Source: Pestalotiopsis fici W106-1 (taxonomy: Eukaryota; Ascomycota; Sordariomycetes; Amphisphaeriales; Sporocadaceae). From it: 64,000 nt of DNA. Every line of letters starts with the position of its first letter. Positions within the stretch are counted from its first letter, which is position 1. The DNA is taken from contig NW_006917097.1 in the NCBI RefSeq assembly GCF_000516985.1, positions 2,704,593 through 2,768,592 of the forward strand, in the 5' to 3' direction. The position numbers and the translations under genes are program-made. Shown in pieces: positions 30,381 to 43,734 of the stretch. The notes beneath the pieces were generated by a model. That model had not been told where the DNA came from and did no database searches. It saw only the letters and a program-made list of their open reading frames with translations.

Positions 30381-32782
30381 ATGGACGAACAGATCTCCTT
30401 CTCGGTATCCCGTGTCGATACCTTTCCGGACCACGTCCCACGCACTGATGAGAGGAGCGGCTTCACGTACAATGACAAGTATGTCATCAACTATGACTTT
30501 AGCGAGATAGGTATGGGTTCTACAAAACTTCACCATCCAGAGCTCAAGAGCTGACATTTGGGAGACCGTGATACTGCCATTGATGAGGTATCGTTTCTGT
30601 GTAGCGACATTAGCCAAGCTGGTCTACAGTGCGAAGTCCGTGCCGGTGAGGACAAGAGCCTTCTCATCTTTGTGAGGGCCCCAAAAGAGCTTTTGAGCGC
30701 AGAAATCCACAAATCCAGGTGAGTTGAACCATACAAGCTCGACATTCTGGAAAATGAACGATCTAACCCCAAGACCTGTAGAGTAAAGGATTGGTTGTAC
30801 GGCATCACCAAGACCCAGCCCAAAGTAGACAAGAGGACCAAGTCAGAGTCATTCAAAGATGCCTTTGAGGCTGAGAGCATATTATCCGTGTACCATCTCG
30901 TCAATTGGTCCAAAGAGATTGGTGGTGCGGGCATCACTCCCGAGTTTGGGAAATGGGAAAATGTGAAATCCATTTTCCCCATACACAACGAACAGGCCAA
31001 CCGAAAACTTCTCAAGAGGCTGAGCAAAAAGCTGGTTCTAAACAAAGATGATCTGGACGAAATCAGGAACCTATTTGGCTCTCAGGTCAGTTAGTTCCCT
31101 CCTTGTGTATATTCAGCTGATCTTACCGTCGTTAGGTGGCCTTCTACTTTGCCTATATGCAGACATATCTAGTCTTCTTGGCATTTCCCGCTATTACTGG
31201 AGTCTTGGCATGGGCCTTTCTTCCTAAGTACTCGTTGATATACGCCATTCTCACACTTCTCGGGTGCACAGTATTCCTCGAGTACTGGAAGATTTTGCAA
31301 GATGACCTGAGTATTCGGTGGAATGTCCGTGGTGTTGGGTCCCTAAAAACGAACAGACCAAACTATCTCTACGAAAAGGTCATTGTGGACAGCTCGGGAC
31401 GGACCAAGCATTATTATCCCAAGTGGAAGTCCTTTGCACGGCAGTCCCTGCAGATTCCTTTCTTTGTCTTTTGTCTTGTGACTCTTGGCGTAATCATCAC
31501 CATGGTTTTTGCAATTGAAGTTCTCGTATCCGAAGCCTACGAGGGCCCGTGGAAAACTTGGCTGGTAAGTTTGCATTTGATTATTGTGGGGAAATATGCT
31601 GACGGATCGTAGGAGTACGTTCCGACCTTGTTCCTTGCCGCTGGTCTGCCATACATGAACTCTTTCCTGGAAGATGTTGCCAGCCGCCTCGCCGAGTTTG
31701 AGAATCATCGCACAAAAGACAACTTTGAAATGTCTCTTACTCAGAAGCTCTTCGTTCTCAGCTTCATTGTCAACTACCTCCCAATTCTTCTCACGGCATT
31801 CGTATACATCCCACTGGGTAACAAGATTGTGCCTTGGCTCGGATCGCACCTCTTCAGTGCAATCGGTGTGAAGCTCGACAACAACTTTTTCCAGCGAGAT
31901 CCAGATCGCCTGCGGAACGAGGTGATTGCTCTGACATTGACAGGCCAGGTTTCAGACATGTTTGAAGAGATGGTTGTGCCATATGTGATGCACAGGCTCA
32001 AGTCTTGGTGGCATACATACAAGCTGTCGCGCTCACACTTTGCCATCAACAAGACCGACGACCCTACGGAAAAGGACTTTTTGCGCAGTGTTCGACGTCA
32101 GGCCAGCCTACCGCCTTACAATGTTCAGGATGACATCTCGGAAATGGTGATCCAATTCGGCTACCTCGCGCTCTTCTCCCCCGTCTGGCCGTTGGTGTCG
32201 GTCGGTTTTTGGATCAACAACTGGATCGAGTTGCGATCCGACTTTCTCAAGATTTGCATCGAGCACCAGCGACCGCATCCTGTGCGGACTGATGGCATCG
32301 GGCCATGGATCCACTCGCTGGACGCGCTCACGTGGATGGGCAGCATCTGCACCGCCGCCGTGGTGCACATGTTTGGCACCGAGAGCGGGTCGAGCAGCAC
32401 GGTGCTCGGCAAGGCCCTCGGCGGCGTGCAATGGTGGAGTCTGCCCATCACCATCTTTGTGAGCGAGCACATCTTTCTCGTCCTGCGCGCCCTCGTCCGC
32501 CTGGTGCTGCAGCGCGTCGGGTCCGAAGAGGTCCGCCGGGAGCGCAACGAGCGCTACGTCCGGCGCAAGAAGTACATGGACGAGCTCGAGGCTGCGAACC
32601 GCGCCACCGAGATGCTCGACGTCGGCGCCATCCAACGCCGCAAGTCTGTGCGTCTGGCCGATGCCGATGTCTTTTGGACCAAGCAGGTCGAGAAGGGCTC
32701 CAGCATCGAGGCCGCCATTGAGCTCATCAAGGGTGTGGGTGGTAGTGACTTGAACGATGGGGCTCACTCCAAGTTGGCATGA
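30381..32782 (+). CDS. Anoctamin / Ist2-like membrane protein (TMEM16 family)
   Basis: Five exons (30381-30510, 30565-30718, 30782-31085, 31136-31564, 31613-32782) encode 728 aa. Introns 2-4 have standard borders; intron 1 uses an unusual GAG acceptor, chosen because it alone keeps the frame and the family block DTAIDEVSFLCSDIS. After an N-terminal dimerisation-type domain comes VKDWLYGIT, then the first helices (QVAFYFAYMQTYLVFLAFPAITG), and EYWKILQDDLSIRWNVRG with NRPNYLYEK between helices. The exon 5 segment PYNVQDDISEMVIQFGYLALFSPVWPL is an anoctamin hallmark. Fungal members (yeast Ist2, Aspergillus scramblases) tether cortical ER to plasma membrane or scramble lipids. Which activity applies here cannot be told. 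Confidence 0.9.
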
Positions 32783-33816
32783 GTTGCAATACTTTCCCTA
32801 AGGTCCCTGTAGAGGCACCTTGTGTATTCTGGCTTTGACTGGTGCAATGGCTGGCATAAAGAACATACAAACTTGTAATAAAATGGGCGATATCGTCTGA
32901 AATATGATAGATTTTTGAATTAAGGCACGTTCCCATACGCAAAGAATCCCTACCAATTGCAGGTGCCCAAGAAATCTAGATAGTCATGGGCAGAGAATGC
33001 CTTGGGAGTGCCATCTGGCAGGTCCTCAAATTTGAAATCTTTCGAGCCTCGTCGCAATGCGGCGCACGCAGAAAAGGAGTGGTTAGCTGCCTAAGATAAA
33101 TGTATGATGAGTTGGAGCTGCAGGCACGCTTCAGCCCATTGACCGTCAATTGGTGGTTGTGGTGCGACAGCTGTTGCGCTGGCTCATACCGACTCGAGCT
33201 ACGCCATTTTTAGCCGTCACCAAGACACAACAGCAATGTAGAAGAGGTGCAGTATGAGCCCTGTCCGCAATTCCAGAGCCTGTGTACAGCCCTGTACCAT
33301 ATGTCTGTCTTCACTCCTTGCTGGGCTGAATCTTGACTGCGCACAGTCACAATCGAATCAAGGTCCAATTAGCATCGTCGCAGTTTTTGGTCCTTTACCT
33401 ATTTCTCCGCTATGTTTTCTGACACCTGCACTGAAATCTGCTCGCACACGCCCTTGATTCTTCTCATGTCCCTTCCCCTCATTTCCAATTCTTATAGATC
33501 CACAAGTGTCCACAGCGCTCTCATCGATTCCCCATTTGCATCAACCAGGTATCCGATTTCCACCGGATGATAGCCGTTCAGGAACTGGACTGGGAAGAAG
33601 AGAAAAAAGCACAACTGACACGTTCTGTGCCACTGCCCGCCAAGTTTGCATCTTTGCCCTATAATTACTTGTTCATGGGACTGGGTTTCCTCGAAGCCGG
33701 GCCCACTGACACGTCTCTCCCATCGCATTGCCAAGCAGGTCAAGTTCAACAACAACCAGGGCGAGGCTGGACAGAAACATGGTCATTTAGCAGGTGGTAA
33801 AACTGCGATCAAGGCC
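32783..33816. other. Intergenic region upstream of the kinase-like gene
   Basis: No separate gene is supported in this 1.0 kb. The kinase-like frame is open from 33646, so an earlier start is possible; the sequence there is CT-rich and looks like a leader. Confidence 0.5.
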
Positions 33817-36800
33817 ATGTCTTCTCCCACTCAACCGACCTTGTCGCCGTCATCGTGGAAGGTCGCACAGGACCAAACCAAGACCACACCGGAGACCTCC
33901 TCTGCCCCGCGCGGTAGCAATGAGCATCGTATCACCCAGGCCAATGACGTCGCTACACACGACGCACAGCAGATGGCGGACCCAACAAACAAGTCCAAGG
34001 GTAAGGACAAAGCTCATCTAGAGAAGCTAGTGCAGGAGGAGAACGAAAGTCGGGGCGAATTGCCAAGATATCCCGGACTCGAGCAGTGGGAGCTTGTCGA
34101 GAAGATTGGCGAAGACGGGTTGAGCATTGTCTACCGGGCACGCCATGCTACTGGAGTTGGCACCGAGGTCGCTATCAAGGTCGTTCGGAAGTTCGACATG
34201 AATAGCCCGCAGGTGAGTTACACAAATGGTTCACTTTCATTGCCGATCATGCTTTTTCCCCCTTTGGTCGAACTCTTCCCTCAAAGTTTCTCTCCTTGCC
34301 CTAGGGCTATTTTCGTCTATCTTCCCATGGAAGTCTTTGATACGAGGTGGGTATGGATAATTCAAGAAAATAAAACATCTACATAAGGTTACTAAAGCAA
34401 GGGCTGTTTTCTTTCCTCATTATTAAATATCCTATCCCAATATGTGCATATATAACTTCTTCTTGTGTTTATTTATGTCAACGTTACAACAGAGTGATCT
34501 CTATCAAACTTTAAAGTCATCGCATGCAATTAGATAGACTTTAGAAACATTGAATTTGGTATTAACCTAGAACACAGCGTGCAAGAATTCTCAAAGAGGT
34601 GCAGATCATGCGAGAGCTCGACCATCCAAATATTATTGCATTACTTGCCTTCTCAGAGTCGCGGCAATACTACTATATTATTATGGAACTGGCAACCGAC
34701 GGCGAATTATTTGATCAAATTGCACGTTTGGAGTATTTCAGCGAAGAACTTGCACGCCATATTGTAATTCAAGTTGCAATAGCCTTGCATTATCTCCACA
34801 AGAGAGGTATCGTTCATCGGTATGTATAACCTTCAACTGTTTCCGGATTCCAGCGAAATTATCGAATATTGTGTAAAAACTCCTGGATAACCTTGGTATC
34901 TAGCAATATCAAGCCAGAAAACATCTTATTGAATCCTATACCAATAGAGCCATCCAGAACTCGGAAACGCAAGCTTCCGCGCGACGAGGACAAAGTCGAT
35001 GAAGGCGAGCATTTACCTGGACAGGACGCGCGTGGTATCGGACTAATCAAGATTGCCGGTTTTTCCATGTCTGAACTCGTTCGGACAACGGCACCGCGTG
35101 GCACGATTAGAGATGCCGCCCCTGGTATTGTTGAAGATGAGAGCTACTCCAAAACGACAGATATATGGGCCCTGGGGTGTATATTGTATACGATACTGTG
35201 TGGCTTTCCACCATTCTACGACGAGAACATCGAGGTACTCACAGACAAACTTACCAAAGAGCAACCGACCTTTCTTTCACCATGGTGGGACAATATCTCA
35301 AAATCAGCTCAGAGTCTTGTCAGTCATATGTTGGCAAATGAACCAAAAAACCGATGTACACTTGCGGAATTTTTTGCCCATCCTTGGGTATGCCGGCAGC
35401 TGGAGCCGATGCCGCCCGATGAGAAGTCCGTCAGTGAGAATATGCTCTCCACCGCTACCGTGTTTCGACCCGGAGATCACGACAAAAGAGTGCATTTTCA
35501 AACCTTTGATGCTACATTCTTACGTCAAAATTTGTCTTTTATTTACTCAGTAAAACTCGAGGACGAAGAAGTCAAGCGAGAAAAGCAGATCACAAGGCAG
35601 GGTAACACCGCGTCTCATTCTCGCATCAGCAAGGAATTGTTCGAAGACGACGAGGAGGAATCAGACCTTAGCCGAGGCCAGGACTTGAGACAGCGAGTCC
35701 GGGATCGTAACAGACAGAATGACATTCCCGAGATAAGCCTCGATAGGGCGACTTTGATTAGTCGCAGGGCGCAGATGAATGCCGATGCCAGTCCACTTAC
35801 CTCTATGAAAGCTGCACTGGGAACAGGAAATGCAAAAGTGATAGAGCGGCTACTGGAAAAAGACTTTGTCAAGCTTGCAACCGGGGATTACGCATGGCTA
35901 CAAGAACTCAAAGACATTGGTTATTCGTTCTTCGATATGGCGTGCCTCCTTGTTGAGCAGGAGACTGATTCGCCGTGGATTTATTTCGCTCCACACAGCA
36001 TTGAGACAGTTGGTATTCGATGTGATGCACACATCCCAGGCTGTGTGCATCAAATCCTCCATCCGAGTCATAATGATAAAACCATCTTCGCTCAAGGCGC
36101 AACGCAATCAGGTGGTGATTATCACCAGACCCTGCTCGTGGTACAACGTTTGTGTGGTTTGGCTGGGATTACTCCTGTGTCCCGGGATCAGAAAACCTGG
36201 AATGGTCTCGCAGAATTTTCAGAGGAGAACAAAACAGTAACCATAACGTATCCACTGGCGAACGAGGACTTTTCGTCAACCGCAAAGTTACTCATCCTCA
36301 TCTTGGACGGTCTCCGCTCAGCTATTGGCATTTACCAATCTCGTGGTTACTGCTGTAATTCATTCACCATCCTTCAGTCGACAAATGTTGTTCCTGTTCA
36401 GAACTACCGTGGGGCTCCTGTTGAAGTGTGCCGGATTGATCTCACGAGCTTGGACAAGTTCCGAGAATCTTTGGCGCATGCCTCCCATGCAAGTGACGTT
36501 CAGACAATTACCCTTCAAATCCTGTCTGCAATCTTCAGGCCTGAGGGTGAGCTAACGAGAAGATTGGAAAGATCGGGAATGGATGTTCTCTTGCCATTGA
36601 CAGTCCAGATCCTCTGCATTGGCTTCATTTCATATTGTCAGGCGCATATTGGTGCCCTCCAGCTGTCCTTCCTGGATACGCCAATCTCTAAAGTTTGTCT
36701 TTTGGGAAAGGCTGCAGGCAGTGGCAATCCAATTATCGAAGGACATTTGGTGCGGTTGACTTGTATGGGAGATATGATTCTTCAACCTGTCTTCGCATTC

Positions 36801-38210
36801 TCCGTGGTTGATTCGCAGAGCATACCAGATGGCATATTGTGCGGCCATGATTTGTTTGCCAGTTTGGAGGATACTGTTGATACATGGGGCCCAGCGCAAT
36901 TCGTCATGCCTCAAGAAGGGCATTGGCCACCCTTGGCTCTGATCATTGGAGGAGGTGTTATTCACGCCATCGATTCAGATTGCACCCAACTTCACTGGAG
37001 CCATGACTTTGGCAAAGCCAGGGTGCCCAAGAACGGAATAGACCCCTTTCTCAAGATGATCATCGGTTCATTGGTTTCAGTTAACACAAAGTGTCAAATT
37101 GACGAGGAGGAGCGCTGGTACGATTCTTCGTGGATCCTGCAATCACTTGGTCCTTATTTCCCACGTTGGGAATACTTTGAAAGGCAGGTTGGTATGCAAG
37201 CCGGGGAGTACTTTTTGCTACAGGCAAATGCAGCGCAGCAAAAAGTTGCAGGCCGAACTTTGAAGCAACATAGATTGTTGCAGGAGGATGATGCCCTTAT
37301 ATCATTTCTTGACAACCTTTGGGGACTTCAAGTGAGCTTCTGCACAGGCATCTCACGGAGGGTACCTTTGCAGACCATGGTGGCCGACATGCTTCCCATT
37401 TTTGCAGATGCGTTCATATCCAACGGTGAAGACCACGCTGCTTGGATAGAACTCCAAGAGCAGCATGGTATCACTGAGAAATTCCGTTCCGGTATGGCTC
37501 GCAATTGTCTTCTCGGTTTACCTGGTAGATTGCATCGACTTGCTCTCAAAATGACCCGACGCATATTCATGGCGCTGGCCGAAACAGGTGTAGATCGCTC
37601 GGGCAAGTACATGATAGTAGCATGGCCTCGATCGCAAGACATATATCGTTGTTTTCAAATACCGTGCGAGCACGAAAGCGCCTGGACCAAAGTTCTTGCC
37701 GACTCGACAGACTGTGCAACATTCGCTTATATAACGACACTTTGCCTGGAGACGGATACGATTCGGTGTCAGGGCCCCAACGCAATTTGGAAAGGAACCA
37801 TGCCATTGATGGAGACTGCAGTCATTGGTCACCATTCCACCTTGCCCACCAGTCGCTCACAGGCGACTCTCAATACAAGTCAAGTACAGACAGCACCTTC
37901 ATCCTCGAACCCGATTCCATTGTTGCTAGATTCTACGATATCGTCAACACCGAAGCTTGGTCTCAGTTTGCAACACAATGCTACACATTTCTTTCAAAAG
38001 GCCGACCACTGTTTCTTCGTAACTGTACAGCGGCCCGATGCATCGTCGACGCCAATGCTAGTGGCGCGCTCCAGTACATTACCACCTCGGATTCAGTGGC
38101 GCGTCTTACAGCATCTACGAGGAGAGGAACGGAAAAGAAAGTCAAGGTTGCGTGAGCGTGTCATTGAAGGGGATGCGGCAGAGTTGGTATCATTATCGGC
38201 GATTACCTGA
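33817..38210 (+). CDS. RCK/Srk1-type protein kinase homologue with inactivated catalytic motifs and a long unknown C-terminal region
   Basis: Three exons (33817-34212, 34578-34819, 34904-38210) give 1314 aa. Residues 83-400 follow the fungal CAMK/RCK kinase closely: RYPGLEQWELVEKIG, VAIK with K121, E139 in LKEVQIMRELDHPNI, ESRQYYYIIMEL, YFSEELARHIVIQVA, and DIWALGCILYTILCGFPPFYDE. Key catalytic positions are changed: HRD is H212-R213-N214, DFG is A264-G265-F266, the second P-loop Gly is D100, and APE reads APG. N219 and K216 remain. After a Glu/Arg-rich linker, a reading frame with no stop continues to residue 1314 with globular blocks such as WLQELKDIGYSFFDMA, SPWIYF, WGPAQFVMP, IIGGGVIHAIDSD and LDNLWGLQVSFC. 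I do not recognise a named domain there. The first intron (365 nt) is long for this window. Confidence 0.85.
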
Positions 38211-38939
38211 TTTGGGTTTTGGGCAAAGGGCCTCCTCAGCTAGTATACCACAACCAATGGAAGTGAACAAATTCTGGATCCTCAACTGCAATACAAGACA
38301 CCGCAGAGATATGTGTGTATCAGTTTAGACTCCAAATATACCGCTATTGAAGGCTGCTCATTGGTGCCAATAATGAGACCCAATCACTGGCCCCTAGACA
38401 AAAGTAGACTCAGCGGTCTTCAAATTGTGACAAAGACTCTCGCTGGATCGCTTGCGTTGGACTTATCGCCTCGGGCTGCACTTGCAATGTTAAAAGACAA
38501 AATAACAACATAATGGACTAGGCTAAGAGTTCTATGAACGTATACCACTGATTGCTCTCTACGCTTTGCGGAGGTGATAGCTTCAGGGTTCTCATGCCGA
38601 CTGCGAAAACGGTCATTACGACAATTGTTTCCGGGTTGCCGGGTTGAAGTTGGAGAGAAGAGCCAAGCTTGCGCCATTGATATGACCAGGGTTTAGTGGA
38701 CATCTCCCACTAGAATCTCGCTAGCTTGGGCAGCTACTAAATTCTTCCCCACGCTTCCATTAGTGAGTAGCCACTAAAAATCAATTGTGTCGCGTTCTGA
38801 CGTCGCGTGTGCAAACCCCCCAGCTTTTTTGTGCTAGAGCTACCAGAGCTGAGCTACGAGGTATCTCCGTCAAGCCTCTCTAGTTTGCTCCTACCTCCTA
38901 CCTCACACCTCTCCGACAGGACATTGACGCTGGAGGAAA
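38211..38939. other. Intergenic region upstream of the SR protein gene
   Basis: These 729 bp hold no supported gene; CT-rich sequence from about 38850 is the likely leader of the SR protein gene. Confidence 0.5.
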
Positions 38940-40047
38940 ATGGACTCACGGTCGCCTTCGCGCGAGCGCTACGCTCGTTCAGTCACCCCTCGATCGCGAT
39001 ACACTCGTTCGCCCTCACCCGCCCCCCGTCGTCGACGTTCGCCTAGTTATTCGGACGCCAGCCCGGGTCGTCGCAATGGCAGATATCGCAGCGAGAGCCG
39101 CAGCAGAAGCAGAACAAGGACTCGTAGTCCGAGTCGTGATCGAGACAGTCGCGCCAGAAGCGGAAGCCCTCTGAGAGGCAGCACCAAGGTGAATAAAAGT
39201 CCACCATCAATCATCGCCTGGGACAAGATGAACACATGTTAATTCTACTGACTACTCTGTTCAGATCGTCGTAGAGAAGTTGACCAAGAATATCAACGAG
39301 GAACATCTCCGAGAGATCTTTGGCCAGTATGGCAGCATCAGAGACCTTGACCTACCCATGAACCGCCAATGTATGTTGTTACTTGCCACAATGGCACATT
39401 CCCGAGACGTAAGCTGACCACGGGCACAATCAGTCAACACGAATCGCGGCACAGCATACATTCTCTACGTCAACGAGGCCGATGCCGAAGAGGCTATTGC
39501 CCACATGCATGAGGCCCAGCTCGACGGCGCAATTATAAACGTATCAATTGTGCTTCCCCGACGCAAATTCTCCCAATCCCCGCCGACGGCCAGCCGTGGT
39601 GCCAACATTGACCCCCGAGTACCAGCACCCGGCCCGCGAGGCGCATTTGGAGGAGGCCCACGAGGACCCCGAGGAGGCGTTGGTAGTGGTGGTGGCGGCG
39701 GTGGAGGTGGAGGAGGTTTTGGCGGTCCAGGCTTTGGTGGAGGCCCTGCCGGTGGCCGCCCACGCTCCCCTCCCCGCTATGGAGGTGGACGTCAAGGCCG
39801 AGGACGTGGCCGCGAGGGAAACACTTACCGCCCTGGATCGCGGTCGCCTTCTTACTCGAGATCTAGATTCCCACAGCCTCGTCGTGCACGCTCACCGTCG
39901 TACGGCTCGAGATCAAGATCTCCTCAAAGACGCGGAGGTGGAAGAAGGGACAGTCTCGACAATGCCCGCGACAGTCGCAGACGCAGCCCTAGCTACGACG
40001 ACTATCGAAGTCGCTCCAGAAGTCGAGGAGGACGTGACTATCGCTGA
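38940..40047 (+). CDS. RNPS1-like SR protein with one RRM
   Basis: Three exons (38940-39188, 39265-39370, 39434-40047) encode 322 aa. Residues 1-80 are an Arg/Ser domain (SRSRSRTRTRSPSRDRDSR). An RNA-recognition motif follows: IVVEKLTKNINEEHLREIF is its RNP2 and first helix, and the RNP1 strand reads RGTAYILYV after the second splice. Next come a Gly-rich region (residues about 205-240, including a run of nine Gly) and a second RS tail with RSRSRGGRDYR. This domain order is that of RNPS1, a splicing activator and exon-junction-complex peripheral factor. RNP1 deviates from the consensus aromatic pattern (Y and Y in place of F and F). It is nuclear by inference. Confidence 0.88.
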
Positions 40048-42599
40048 ACCAAATCAAAGGACAATGACTGCATGGCATGGGGCGTTTTGGGGGAAAATTT
40101 GATACCTACATCATTGAAGCAAGAAATAAAATGGTAAGAAAATCTCTTGCCATAGGATATAATTGACAAGAATTTGTCAGTCATGTGTTTGAACTTTTGA
40201 GGTGCAAAGTTCAAATACTTTTGAGCTTGCCGAGGAAACATGATTCTGCAATTCATGCCAAGATTGATGGCTCCTGGTCCATGGGCATCTTTCCAATTTG
40301 ACCACCGAATCGAACACCTAATTTAATTCCAGGCAGTCATTTTTCTGGCTAGGGATGGGATTTTTGCGAAAAATGCATCAGGGCCTTGGATCATGGGTGC
40401 TTCAACCTTCCAAGTCATCGCCGCTCGCGCTGGTCTGACGCCACAGACGAAATCCGCCCCCAAACGCACATGGCCTATTTACGAAACCCCAGCTAAGGAA
40501 GAAACGAAGAAGGCTTAGGAGCGCCAGACACGGCAGGAGTCGAGAACCTGATAAGCTTATGCCTTTGAAGTACACTCCATCAAACGGAAAAAAAGTTGCA
40601 GCCTGATTTTTGATGTCTATACACGCCGATGACAGCAATTACTTTGCACGCACATGATAGCCAGCAATCTTTTCTTAGTAATCAATCGTCCTACCAGCTG
40701 GATTTCTGTTGGTGACAGACAAGCGTATAGCCGCCGCAGCACGCTAAATTCAACTCCCCACGGTACCTAGCCACTACCGTCACGGCCCTAACAGAAATCA
40801 TGGCAGTGCGACTCGTATCGTGGCCCCCCTTGTCACGAATACATAGGTAGAGCCAATCGATTGGTGATGAATAGTGAGGCTCTTCCCGATGAAGCTTCTC
40901 GGGTATTCCTGTCAATTGGTAGTCACATCCATGGATCCCGTGGCCTACTACGATTATCTGCATAGTTCAAGAGGGCCAGATGATATGAGCGGCAGATCGC
41001 AGGTTCTCGGTCCGGTGATCCTTGACAGCCACCACGAACCAGGGTGGCCGGAATGCTGCTGTCAGCCAGAGTCTCGGTATATTTCTAAGCCTTGCACTTA
41101 TACCGAGCTACCCTACCACGGTCCCGGGTCTGCATGTGATAAGCAATTCCCGCCATTTCCATAGGACTACCCAGTGCATCCAACTCGTGAAAACTTCACC
41201 TTTTTCATAATGACTTTATGATTGGTTCTAAATTCACAACCTAGATACTTGCTTGATCAATAAGGCGCAGCGGCGCCTCGTAGGGCTGAGGAACTTGGTA
41301 GATCAGGAATCTCGCTTGCAGTGGCGCGGACGTGGCAGGCTTTTCTTTTCTCAATGGCGATTCTTGCCTTTGGATATCTGTCTTTGAGCTGGAAAGCTCC
41401 AAGCATATAGATCTTGACGGGCTCAGGGATCACTGTCCTAACACCCCAGTCGGACTCGGGCCCGCATCCTCCCCCATTGATCTACTCTCCCCATGCCCTT
41501 AGAAGGTGATATGATTCGTTTTCCAACATCACCATTGATTCATCGTCAGCTGGTATCTCATATCGGATCCGGCTGCTCAAGTGCCCCGTCAAAAGTCCGG
41601 TTGCGTCTTACCAAAGCAGAATTATAGACGAGAAGGGAAGAAGTGGAGATCAAAGTCGATCCTTCTAGGACACTTACTATTTCTGGCCAACCTAGGTATA
41701 CAGGAATCACACTTACTGTCACTGCCCGGAATGGGGCTCCCAGTATTAGCCATCCGGACAGTAGTCACCTTCTAGACCTTGAAATTCGGGTGCCTAGAAT
41801 CCATGTGTTTCTTGCATAGCCGTTCACTGACATGATGTCAGCACTCAAATTTTGCCAATTAGAGTTATGTTATGTGCTCAATGCCAAGCATCAGAGTAAA
41901 CATCACAGCTTGTAATCTAGCCCGCGCCATTGGAAATCAATAGCCTGGCACCTGTAACTCACCTCTACTTACGGCGCAACCAATGAAAAGACCGCATCCA
42001 GTACCTAGAAACTATACGTCTTTAGCACAGATTCCTCGCATGTTCCTCTTTGTTTTTTTCCCCACCATAGGACAATGGCAATCCATCGGGACATTAATGG
42101 CAAGGCATTTTCCATGATTACTTCATGGTTCCGGATCAGATTAAGCCCTACATCCCGCGCTTTGCAAATGTGATTGGCTACCGAGAGACAAATATGGACA
42201 ATTGGCTGGTCTCAGTTCCCGGCGGCCCCCAGCGAATGACGGTGGCTCAACACACTCTGGACGAAATGTCATCCATCTATACACACTACTTTCCATCTAC
42301 AATACTCATTGCAATCAGAGGTTCTGGTATCTAGGCAGAAGAATTACATGGCGGCTTTGCTGATTCTCTTGGGGGCGGGTTGGCTTGATGTGTTGATCAA
42401 AGGATACTGGACCACTCGGTGTTGTTGGCAACATGCTGGAATGAATGATATAAAGACTTTGTTATTTCCAGTTGTGACAATTATCCCGGCACATTCAGAC
42501 AACAAAACAAAAATAAAAAGCAAATAGAGTGCATTTCTCATATTCAAGAAAAAGTCATATCCAGCACCTGTCATATTTTCTCTTGATACATTATCAACC

Positions 42600-42926
42600 A
42601 TGAGACCTGTTCTTCAACTTGAACGACCAAATTTTGGCTTTGACCATCACCGAGATATCATGTCTGCGAGAATACAAGATATGGAAGATATCGAAAGCGA
42701 CCACATTCCGACAAGAGATCTCGCTCGCATCTCGCAACGCCGTCATGGTGTCCCAGCTGTGCAGAATGCTCCCGGTGATATTGGACAGACTATATTGGAA
42801 CACTATGGCCAAATGCCATTGGGCAATTCGCTTCCAATTCCACCGCGTCCTCCAACGCCATCGCCCGGGCCGAGACCTGGACCTCTGCCTCCGCGCCCAG
42901 GACCGACACCGCCGCCAAGTCCTTAA
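42600..42926 (+). CDS. Possible small proline-rich protein (108 aa)
   Basis: An open frame starts at an ATG with context TCAACCATGA and ends in a Pro-rich tail (PPRPPTPSPGPRPGPLPPRP). There is no signal peptide, domain or detectable family feature, and codon bias is weak except in the Pro-rich part. It could equally be a chance frame in a C-rich stretch. Confidence 0.2.
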   Translation: MRPVLQLERPNFGFDHHRDIMSARIQDMEDIESDHIPTRDLARISQRRHGVPAVQNAPGDIGQTILEHYGQMPLGNSLPIPPRPPTPSPGPRPGPLPPRPGPTPPPSP

Positions 42927-43716
42927 AGGGCATGATCATGTCATGCACGTGGAGGAGCTCGAAATTGACACATTCTCAACAAGCTTTGTCTGGGTCTTTC
43001 CCAATGTTCTGGTGGCTCAAACTTTGCATTTTGCTACTTGGTTCGAGCAGTTGCAAAAACAATGATTCCCGCTTCTTCAGCTGCCAAGATCTCAACATCC
43101 CACCAACTCAACATACTCTGGAGAAAGGATCTAGGAAATTCCCTTGGCTGTCTGAAAGGGACCCCAGGATCGACTAGCACCTGTGTAACAATACCAACTC
43201 TCAATTATGCAGCTCTGCCCCCGAGTCGCATCAAATACCTCCCACGTGGCATGGCCCCCCCTCTATCTGGGGCTAATTCCATCAATGTCGGACTATGGGG
43301 AAACGGGGATGGAAATCAGCCTTTCCCGCATGTCAATTGCTTCTATTTCCGGCTTATCTACAATGCCATGGACTTTTCACTACTCTATCAAGCCTCTTGT
43401 TCAATTTATTCCTACATTGCCTAATTGGGATACAAGCATACGATTGATCAACCATTTCCCTTACATATCCACTTCCCAACAAACTCATTGGTGGTTGGCG
43501 CAAAAGTCATTGGGTAGCATTATTTTTCTTCTTTCCTTGTTTTCTTACTCTTATCTTGTTTTCTTTTTAGAATTTTCTTTTTTCGTACTTTTGTTTCCCG
43601 ATTATCATTTCTTTCACATTCCTTCGGTCATTTTCTTGGTGATATCTTCGGTACCGGAAAACGCATGGCCCCACGAAAGGATGCGGGCAATCCTTCCGGC
43701 TGGGCGAGGCGCATTT

Positions 43717-43734
43717 TCTCTCTCTCTCTCTCTC
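43717..43734 (+). repeat. (TC)9 microsatellite
   Basis: Nine uninterrupted TC units lie inside a 600-bp pyrimidine-rich tract. Confidence 0.85.

Noticed and set aside
42125..42334. 69-aa frame
   Set aside because: It reads plausibly but has no family feature, splice partner or codon bias.
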